Assembly (NCBI GenBank): GCA_019323195.1
Contig: JAHWHQ010000068.1
Coordinates: forward strand, 1 to 11,697
Direction of reading: 5' to 3'
Length of the DNA: 11,697 nucleotides
Source of the DNA: Candidatus Woesearchaeota archaeon
Lineage (GTDB): Archaea; Nanobdellota; Nanobdellia; Woesearchaeales; JACPBV01
The first letter of the stretch is position 1, and every line of letters begins with the position of its first letter. A program made the position numbers and the translations under genes. The notes below the pieces were generated by a model. It ran no database searches and was not told where the DNA came from. It was given only the letters and a program-made list of their open reading frames with translations. Positions 6,301-11,697 of this stretch are shown here, one piece after another.

Positions 6301-7677
6301 TCATGAACTTTTTGGATGGTATTTTTTTATGAAGTCCTTCTTTATCCTCTTAAGCTCGGATTCAGGAAGGTCTGACAAAAGTTCCCAGGCAAGGGACAGG
6401 GTTGTCTCTATGGGCCTGTTCTCGTCATAACCCTGCCTTACAAACCTATCCTCAAACTTCCCGGCAAACTCAAGATACTTAAGGTCGAGCTCTGAAAGGG
6501 ATTCCTTGCCTATGACAGCAACCAGGTCCCTTAACTCAATGCCCTGGGCATAGGCGGCATACAGCTGGTCGGAAACATTGGCATGATCCTCCCTTGTCTT
6601 GCCCTCGCCTATACCGTTCTTCATAAGCCTTGAAAGCGAAGGAAGGATATTAACAGGGGGATAAATGCCTTTCCTGTGAAGGTCCTTGCTCTGGACAAAC
6701 TGGCCCTCTGTTATATAGCCTGTCAGGTCCGGTATAGGGTGGGTGATGTCGTCGTCAGGCATGCTCAGGATTGGCATCTGCGTCAGGGAGCCTTTTCTTC
6801 CTTTTATCCTTCCGGCCCTCTCATATATAGAAGCCAGGTCGGTATACATGTAGCCTGGATAGCCCCTTCTTCCCGGGACCTCGTTCCTTGCAGCAGCTAT
6901 CTCACGAAGAGCCTCACAGTAGTTAGTCATGTCAGTCAGGATGATCAATACGTGCATATCCTTGTCATAGGCAAGAAACTCTGCGGCTGTGAGGGCAATC
7001 CTCGGCGTGATGATCCTTTCGATAGCAGGGTCATCAGCAAGGTTCAAGAACATTATCACATTGCCAAGGCTTCCTGTCCTCTCAAACTCCTGCCTGAAGA
7101 ACAATGCCTCCTCATTGGTAATGCCCATGGCTGCAAAAACAACAGCGAACTTCTCATCCTTGCCCCTAACAACGGCCTGCCTTGCGATCTGGGCTGCAAG
7201 CTGGTTATGGGGCAGGCCTGAGCCGGAAAAGATAGGAAGCTTCTGGCCGCGAACAAGGGTGTTGTTCATGTCTATGGTGGAGATGCCTGTCTGGATAAAC
7301 TCAGCAGGATGCGTCCTCCTATATGGGTTTATGGCGCTTCCATTGACGTCGATCCTCTTCTCGGAGATTATCTCAGGAAGGCTGTCTATCGGCTTTCCAA
7401 CACCATCGAAAACCCTGCCAAGCATCTCATCACTGACGCCAAGCTTCATTGTCTCGCCGACAAAACGGACTTTTGTATTTTTGGTGTCAATGCCAGAGGT
7501 TCCCTCAAAAAGCTGGACAATCGCCTTGTCTTCCCTTGTCTCAAGGACCTGGCCAAGCCTTTTTTCACCTGAAGGGATAGTGACTTCAACCAATTCGCCG
7601 TATGCTATGCCCTCTACACCCTCGACTATCATCAAAGGACCTGAAACCTCACTTACCGAGGTATATTCTTTAAGCAT
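6301..7677 (-). CDS. atpB: A-type ATP synthase subunit B (non-catalytic head subunit)
   Basis: Regulatory nucleotide-binding subunit alternating with A in the cytoplasmic A3B3 head. 458 residues, full length. The P-loop position reads SGSGLPHN at 151-158 in place of GxxxxGKT, as expected for the non-catalytic subunit. LTDMTNYCEALREI lies at 247-260, PGRRGYPGYMYTDLA at 268-282, and PSLSRLMKNGIG at 346-357 supplies Arg350, the likely arginine finger for the neighbouring A subunit. The start codon is 1 nt after the atpA stop. A strong GGAGGTG (7687-7693) lies 9 nt upstream inside the last codons of atpA, so translation should follow that of atpA closely. No insertions or missing residues are evident. 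Confidence 0.97.
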   Translation of the reverse strand: MLKEYTSVSEVSGPLMIVEGVEGIAYGELVEVTIPSGEKRLGQVLETREDKAIVQLFEGTSGIDTKNTKVRFVGETMKLGVSDEMLGRVFDGVGKPIDSLPEIISEKRIDVNGSAINPYRRTHPAEFIQTGISTIDMNNTLVRGQKLPIFSGSGLPHNQLAAQIARQAVVRGKDEKFAVVFAAMGITNEEALFFRQEFERTGSLGNVIMFLNLADDPAIERIITPRIALTAAEFLAYDKDMHVLIILTDMTNYCEALREIAAARNEVPGRRGYPGYMYTDLASIYERAGRIKGRKGSLTQMPILSMPDDDITHPIPDLTGYITEGQFVQSKDLHRKGIYPPVNILPSLSRLMKNGIGEGKTREDHANVSDQLYAAYAQGIELRDLVAVIGKESLSELDLKYLEFAGKFEDRFVRQGYDENRPIETTLSLAWELLSDLPESELKRIKKDFIKKYHPKSS

Positions 7678-7678
7678 T

Positions 7679-9451
7679 TTAATTCACACCTCCACTTCCA
7701 GCGGATATCTTTGATACGCTGCCCTGAAGCTTTTTTATCTGCTCACTGGACTCTTTCATTATCTCATCAACATCCTTTTCAATACCCTTAACATACTTCA
7801 TCCGCGCTATCCTTTCCTTAACATCAAGCTTTGCTATGTCATTAAGCTTGACACCTGCGCTTATGGCATCTGAGGACAGGTTATGAAGGGCAAGGATCGC
7901 CTTTAACATGAGATGCTGCTTCCTTATGTCGCAAAAGGTGTCAACATCATGATAGGCGTTCTGCTGGAGATAATCCTCCCTTAATGATTTGGTGGTATCC
8001 AAGACAAGCTTATCCTTCTCAGGAAGTGCGTCAGGACCAACCAGCTGGACGATCTCCTTCAATTCAGCCTCTTTCTGGAGCAGGCCCATAGCAGACATCC
8101 TCAAGGAAGAGAAATCATCTGCAATGCCGTCAAAATAAGCAGAAAGCTTGTTCACATAAAGCGAATAAGAGGTCAGCCAGTTAATCGCAGGAAAATGCCT
8201 CCTGTAGGCTAAAGGGGCGTCCAGTGCCCAGAAGACCTTTACCATCCTTAATGTATTCTGGGTTACTGGCTCAGAGAAATCCCCTCCAGGAGGGCTTACT
8301 GCACCTATGATTGAGACGCTTCCATTTTTGGAATTAAGGGCAACGACCCTTCCGGAACGCTCATAGAACTGGGCTAACCTGGAAGCCAGATAGGCAGGAT
8401 AGCCTTCCTCGCCAGGCATCTCCTCCAGCCTGGATGAGATCTCCCTCATGGCCTCTGCCCATCTTGATGTTGAATCCGCCATCAGGGCGACATCATAGCC
8501 CATGTCCCTAAAGTATTCCGCTATCGTAACCCCGGTATAAACAGAGGCTTCTCTTGCTGCCACAGGCATGTTGGAGGTATTGGCGATCAAGACCGTCCTT
8601 TCCATCAAAGGCTTGCCTGATTTGGGGTCTACAAGCTTGGGAAACTCGTCCAGGACCTCGGTCATCTCATTGCCCCTCTCACCGCAGCCGATGTAAACTA
8701 TAACATCCGCATCAACCCATTTTGCAAGCTGCTGCTGGGAAACTGTCTTTCCGGCGCCGAAAGGACCGGGGATGGCGGCTGTGCCGCCCTTGGCTATAGG
8801 GAAAAAAGTGTCAAAGACCCTCTGGCCTGTGATGAGGGGTATGTTAGGATCCAGCTTTTCATTATAAGGCCTGGGTATCCTTACCGGCCATTTATGGTAC
8901 ATCTTAACATCAATCTCGCCATCTTCTGTCTTAAGCTGTATAACAGGCTCTTCTATTGTCCTGCTTCCATCATTAACCTTTACAACCTTGCCTGAAAGGC
9001 CGGGAGGAAGCAATACCTTATGCTCAATAACATCTGTCTCCTTTACAGTTCCTAGAATATGGCCGCCGCTGATATCCTCTCCAACCTTAACTTTGCTTAC
9101 GAAGCTATACTTTTTTTTCCTGTCCAGGGAATTTACCTCAATACCCCTGGAGATAAAATCGCCAGAGACTTCAGAGATGGAAGGAAGAGGACGTGCAACA
9201 CCGTCATAGATGCTTTTCAGCAGGCCAGGGCCAAGCTCTATGCTCAACGGAGCGCCTGTCGAAATAACCTGCTCTCCGGGCTTTACGCCAGTAGTATCCT
9301 CATAAACCTGGATGGTGGCCTGATCCCTGTCAAGCCGGATAATCTCTCCAACAAGCTTTTCCTCTCCTACCTTAACAACATCGTACATCTTGCTTCCTTT
9401 CATATCTTTCGCGGTTACAACCGGTCCTGCAATCTTTATTATTTTTCCCAT
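7679..9451 (-). CDS. atpA: A-type ATP synthase subunit A (catalytic)
   Basis: Catalytic subunit that makes or hydrolyses ATP in the A3B3 head. Numbering from the chosen start, the protein has 590 residues: N-terminal beta-barrel with GKIIKIAGPVV at 2-12, the long non-homologous region specific to A subunits (about 106-187), Walker A GPFGAGKT at 229-236, GERGNE at 257-262 with the catalytic Glu258, Walker B DVALMADSTSRW at 320-331 and SPPGGDFSEPVT at 386-397. No intein is present, although this gene is a known intein site in some archaea. Start choice: the reading frame is open to an ATG at 9463, but GGTGAT (9456-9461), which matches the 16S 3' end, lies 4 nt before the ATG at 9451, while the upstream ATG has no ribosome binding site. 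The 9451 start also fits the usual N-terminus. atpA follows atpF after 53 nt. Confidence 0.97.
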   Translation of the reverse strand: MGKIIKIAGPVVTAKDMKGSKMYDVVKVGEEKLVGEIIRLDRDQATIQVYEDTTGVKPGEQVISTGAPLSIELGPGLLKSIYDGVARPLPSISEVSGDFISRGIEVNSLDRKKKYSFVSKVKVGEDISGGHILGTVKETDVIEHKVLLPPGLSGKVVKVNDGSRTIEEPVIQLKTEDGEIDVKMYHKWPVRIPRPYNEKLDPNIPLITGQRVFDTFFPIAKGGTAAIPGPFGAGKTVSQQQLAKWVDADVIVYIGCGERGNEMTEVLDEFPKLVDPKSGKPLMERTVLIANTSNMPVAAREASVYTGVTIAEYFRDMGYDVALMADSTSRWAEAMREISSRLEEMPGEEGYPAYLASRLAQFYERSGRVVALNSKNGSVSIIGAVSPPGGDFSEPVTQNTLRMVKVFWALDAPLAYRRHFPAINWLTSYSLYVNKLSAYFDGIADDFSSLRMSAMGLLQKEAELKEIVQLVGPDALPEKDKLVLDTTKSLREDYLQQNAYHDVDTFCDIRKQHLMLKAILALHNLSSDAISAGVKLNDIAKLDVKERIARMKYVKGIEKDVDEIMKESSEQIKKLQGSVSKISAGSGGVN

Positions 9452-9504
9452 TTGTATCACCATTATTCTCTTGTTTAACCTTCTTAGTCTTCAGGCATAT
9501 CTGA

Positions 9505-9783
9505 TCATAAGTCCAGCTCAATGCCTATGGCTGACTTTATTATCCCCTTTAAGTCGTCTGTAGTCAAAAACTTTTCAGCCTTGTCAGGAATGCTTATGAC
9601 GTTCCTGAAGTCGTCTAACTCAGGGATAAGCCTGATAACGCTGAAATTGGCCAATATGAATTCCTTCCTGTCTATCTTTGCAAGAAGGCCAAGGGCATCC
9701 TCCCTTTTTCTTATAGCATAACTGTCCTTGATGCCTGCCAGTTTCATTCCTGTCGCAAACTCCGGATTTCCCAAGACTATCAT
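9505..9783 (-). CDS. atpF: A-type ATP synthase subunit F (central stalk)
   Basis: Small central-stalk subunit that binds D and is thought to modulate activity. The N-terminal part IVLGNPEFATGMKLAGI (2-18) matches the family's Rossmann-like start (GD-x-x-x-x-x-GF-x-LAGI). 92 residues, close to the usual 95-105. The ATG overlaps the atpC stop by 4 nt (ATGA), indicating coupled translation. The C-terminal helix that contacts D/F partners (about 72-92) is short but present. Confidence 0.93.
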   Translation of the reverse strand: MIVLGNPEFATGMKLAGIKDSYAIRKREDALGLLAKIDRKEFILANFSVIRLIPELDDFRNVISIPDKAEKFLTTDDLKGIIKSAIGIELDL

Positions 9784-10979
9784 ATTACCATCCCCTTAAT
9801 CTTTTTGCCTGAAAAGCCGGCATCTATGCCCCTGCTTACTATAAACAGGTTCCTCAGCTCCAGTTCCCTCTTGATGAGATATGAAAACAAAGGGTAAGGG
9901 CCAAGCGTATGGCTTAAGTCGTTCCCTGAAACAAAATCCTTAAAAAACCTGTAAAGCTCATTCTCAAAATTCGATAAGGCATTATCCTTCTCGTATTTTA
10001 CAAAGGCATTTTTTAATGGCCCGTAGTAAGGAAGGCCCTTAAATGCCTCAACAAAATCATTTAATGCCCCAGCCTTAATAAGATCATCAAACCTAAGGCA
10101 AAGGGGTGTCTTGTTGTCTATCAAAAGGGACCTCTGCTTTTCTATCTCTATGCCCCTTATCCTAAACTTTAATATGGCAAGTATATTAAGGATATCTATC
10201 TTTTTGTTCAATATATCAATGATATACCTGCTATCATGTATCTTTGTGCTTTTTACGGTATGGACAAAGGTGTTAAGAACAAAGCGGTCTAATGAGACCT
10301 CAAAGGACTCAAGGCTTTTGTACTTCTCATCGAAGATCCCTGAATATCTTGTAGCTGACATGACTACACCAAGGTCTGCGATAGTCTCTGCATCAATAAG
10401 ATGCTTTAGAAGGGCATTATCTATGCTGCCTATAGGGTAAAGAAGGCTTTTATCAATGCGCTGATCCATCAACTTTGCCCTGTAGACTGTTTTCAGCATC
10501 TTGGACTCAAAAAACATAAGATAGGCATCGAATAAGGGTTCGGACTTCTTAGGGCTTAACTCAACCAATTCCAGGATCGAACTTGTGAAGCCCTTCTCAA
10601 GAGCTATATGGAATGACCTTAGGTCCTCTTTGCTCTTGTCAAGCTCTTCACCGTATACTGTCTCTTTTAACAGGCTCCTGAACTCCTTTAAGGATCCTGC
10701 TTCTTCCAATTCCAGCATCAGCTGCCCTGAAACAGTAAAATTGCTCCTTGCCTGGATCCTGGCGTTTGCATAGAGAAAATGGCTTACAGGCATAACATTC
10801 CTTACGACCAGTACCATTATAACAACAACAGCGGATACAGAAAGAAGAACTATCAACACAGGCGGGCTAAGGAGGTTATGCAAAAATGCCAGCCTGGAGG
10901 GAGATGTAACGTTCAGCAAGCTAGTATTTGTCGCATTTATCAATCCGTTTGTCATGTTTGCCAGTGTTGCATTGACCAT
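9780..10979 (-). CDS. atpC: A-type ATP synthase subunit C with N-terminal transmembrane extension
   Basis: Subunit C (d in eukaryotes) links the D/F shaft to the membrane ring. The conserved part begins near HFLYANARIQARSNF (67-81) and continues as the three-fold helical family domain to residue 399. The first 66 residues are unexpected. Residues 1-26 carry five N-x-S/T sequons (N3, N8, N15, N18, N23), then a strongly hydrophobic helix spans about 39-59, ending at Arg60. As the family domain must be cytoplasmic, the tail should face outside. The ATG at 10979 is 1 nt after the atpE stop, as expected in this packed operon. The frame is open throughout with codon use like the rest, so the extension looks translated. 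An internal ATG at 10793 (residue 63) has AAGGA 5 nt upstream and would yield a usual-length soluble form of 337 residues; one or both starts may be used. Family call is firm; the membrane anchor is read directly from hydropathy. Confidence 0.93.
   Translation of the reverse strand: MVNATLANMTNGLINATNTSLLNVTSPSRLAFLHNLLSPPVLIVLLSVSAVVVIMVLVVRNVMPVSHFLYANARIQARSNFTVSGQLMLELEEAGSLKEFRSLLKETVYGEELDKSKEDLRSFHIALEKGFTSSILELVELSPKKSEPLFDAYLMFFESKMLKTVYRAKLMDQRIDKSLLYPIGSIDNALLKHLIDAETIADLGVVMSATRYSGIFDEKYKSLESFEVSLDRFVLNTFVHTVKSTKIHDSRYIIDILNKKIDILNILAILKFRIRGIEIEKQRSLLIDNKTPLCLRFDDLIKAGALNDFVEAFKGLPYYGPLKNAFVKYEKDNALSNFENELYRFFKDFVSGNDLSHTLGPYPLFSYLIKRELELRNLFIVSRGIDAGFSGKKIKGMVI
10799..10803 (-). 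promoter_or_regulatory. Possible internal ribosome binding site for a soluble AtpC form
   Basis: On the minus strand AAGGA lies 5 nt before the in-frame ATG at 10793 (Met63 of AtpC), immediately after the transmembrane helix. Starting there would remove the whole membrane extension and give an N-terminus like that of normal AtpC. A five-base match can occur by chance inside Val-Arg-Asn codons, so this is only a candidate. Confidence 0.3.
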
Positions 10980-10980
10980 T

Positions 10981-11520
10981 TTAACTGAAGAGTATCCTGC
11001 TTACCTCATGCCTTAAGATGTCTTTCTTAGATGCTATGATGTTATTAAGGGTAAAATCATAGACTACATTCTCGGATTCAAACCTTAGGCCTACAATATC
11101 ATCGTTAACCTTAAGACCAGGGAAAAACTTACTGTAATAATCGCTGTCGCCAACAACTGAAAGGCCCTTTTCATCCGGCATGCTGCTTTTGATATAATCA
11201 ACATAGCCGCTGCTGTGAACAATGTCCTTTGCCTTCTTGGCAGCTTCCCTGAATACAGCATTGATGAGCCACTCACGCTTTTCCTCAAACTCCTTCTTGG
11301 CCTTAAGCTTCTCTTCACTTAGGATCATTGAATATGCCTTCCGGACTTCAGCGTTGGTGGCTGTTTTCATGTCAGACTCCAAGATATCAAGCCTGCTCTT
11401 CAGCTCTTTAGCTATCTCTGCCAACTGCTTATCCCTGTCCTTCTCTGCATTCTTTATCTCTGCCTGGTATCTTTTCTCAATGGAGCTTTTCAAAGCCTCA
11501 ACATTTCCAAATGTTTCCAT
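10981..11520 (-). CDS. atpE: A-type ATP synthase subunit E (peripheral stalk)
   Basis: Peripheral-stalk subunit that pairs with H to hold the A3B3 head static. Residues 1 to about 100 are a long, highly charged helix rich in Lys, Glu and Arg, as expected for the E/H coiled coil; about 101-179 form the globular domain that binds the head, ending with YDFTLNNII at 154-162 and ILRHEVSRILF at 168-178, close to the family's C-terminus. 179 residues is normal to slightly short. GGAGGT at 11526-11531 lies 5 nt before the ATG, the best ribosome binding site in the window. The usual upstream partners atpH, atpI and atpK are not visible; at least 177 bp of repeat-containing sequence precedes atpE. Confidence 0.93.
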   Translation of the reverse strand: METFGNVEALKSSIEKRYQAEIKNAEKDRDKQLAEIAKELKSRLDILESDMKTATNAEVRKAYSMILSEEKLKAKKEFEEKREWLINAVFREAAKKAKDIVHSSGYVDYIKSSMPDEKGLSVVGDSDYYSKFFPGLKVNDDIVGLRFESENVVYDFTLNNIIASKKDILRHEVSRILFS

Positions 11521-11525
11521 TTTTT

Positions 11526-11531
11526 ACCTCC
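11526..11531 (-). promoter_or_regulatory. atpE: Strong Shine-Dalgarno of atpE
   Basis: GGAGGT on the minus strand, separated from the ATG by AAAAA. It fixes the atpE start at 11520 and shows that atpE can be translated independently, without coupling to an upstream gene. Confidence 0.85.
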
Positions 11532-11534
11532 GTA

Positions 11535-11593
11535 AGATAAAATTAGGCGAAGCCCCCTTCTCCACTTAGTTGTTCACCGCCTACATAATGTGT
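11535..11593. repeat. Imperfect 59-nt repeat, copy 1
   Basis: This stretch matches 11639-11697 without gaps at 43 of 59 positions, offset by exactly 104 nt. The best conserved blocks are agataaaatt, ttagttgt and acataatgtgt at the far end. It contains a small stem, cctaca (11580-11585) with tgtagg (11591-11596). The pattern of conserved blocks and variable middle suggests a structured element. I cannot assign it to a known RNA family or mobile element. Confidence 0.65.
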
Positions 11594-11638
11594 AGGGGCG
11601 GGCCGTTGATATAGTTGTGAGCAGGTGGGGAGGATCGA

Positions 11639-11697
11639 AGATAAAATTTTCCTAAGCCCATCATCCACCTTAGTTGTGCACTACCCACATAATGTGT
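11639..11697. repeat. Imperfect 59-nt repeat, copy 2 (may continue past the window edge)
   Basis: Second copy of the 11535-11593 sequence, ending exactly at the window edge, so the full unit may be longer. The stem position carries cccaca in place of cctaca; if the stem is real, the three bases just outside the window should be ggg, a compensatory change. The 45 bp between copies (11594-11638) are GC-richer, with no gene seen. Confidence 0.6.

Noticed and set aside
6989..7714. 241-codon plus-strand open frame over atpB
   Set aside because: It lies antisense to the conserved atpB reading frame, and its translation has no recognisable motif; it is a by-product of codon bias.
7679..9463. Intein or frameshift in atpA
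   Set aside because: The Walker A region and all other motifs run without interruption at normal length.
10793..10979. Separate small membrane-protein gene upstream of atpC
   Set aside because: The segment is in the same frame as the AtpC domain with no stop between, so a fusion is the direct reading.
11594..11638. tRNA gene suggested by gatatagttgtgagc and ggatcgaag
   Set aside because: No acceptor stem or proper T-arm can be drawn around these bases.
11584..11697. Minus-strand open stretch of 37 codons ending in TAG within the repeat region
   Set aside because: It runs through both repeats and ends inside a stem-loop; it has no family resemblance and the repeats differ in a non-coding way. 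It could only be the tail of a gene starting outside the window.
11535..11697. CRISPR array
   Set aside because: Only two copies, 73% identical, with 59-nt units and a 45-nt spacer; CRISPR repeats are shorter and nearly identical.

Overview
The window reads as part of an archaeal chromosome, most likely an anaerobic, fermentative archaeon; the small genes, tight packing and gene content would fit a DPANN lineage such as Woesearchaeota, but that placement is inference. Archaeal signs are an A-type (not F-type) ATP synthase operon, an archaeal sulfide-dependent Thi4, TTTAAATA-like TATA elements, and poly-T termination zones in place of bacterial -35/-10 promoters. Nearly everything lies on the minus strand; the one plus-strand gene is an unrecognised 270-residue protein.

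Layout from left to right. (1) 1-698, minus: most of thi4, cut by the window edge, preceded by a leader region with two consecutive inverted repeats and a TATA element. (2) 879-4109, minus: a compact hydC-hydB-hydA operon (7-8 nt gaps) encoding a trimeric NADH-linked group A [FeFe] hydrogenase with an intact H-cluster protein and a stripped-down HydB. (3) 4216-5028, plus: an orphan gene sharing a divergent promoter with hydC. (4) 5068-5502, minus: a tandem CBS-domain protein. (5) 5551-11520, minus: the A-type ATP synthase genes in transcription order atpE-C-F-A-B-D, followed by a translationally coupled 46-residue membrane protein (5551-5691). (6) 11521-11697: two copies of a 59-nt imperfect repeat with a 104-nt period, directly upstream of atpE.

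Functionally, HydABC would oxidise NADH (possibly with ferredoxin) and release H2 during fermentation, or run in reverse. The A-type ATPase would couple ATP to an ion gradient. Thi4 makes the thiazole half of thiamine, the cofactor of pyruvate-converting enzymes.

The most unusual feature is AtpC. This rotor subunit is soluble in known A-type ATPases, but here it carries an N-terminal transmembrane helix preceded by a short tail with five N-glycosylation sequons. Together with the coupled 46-residue membrane protein this suggests an ATP synthase with extra membrane parts, loosely resembling the glycosylated accessory proteins in the c-ring lumen of eukaryotic V-ATPases.
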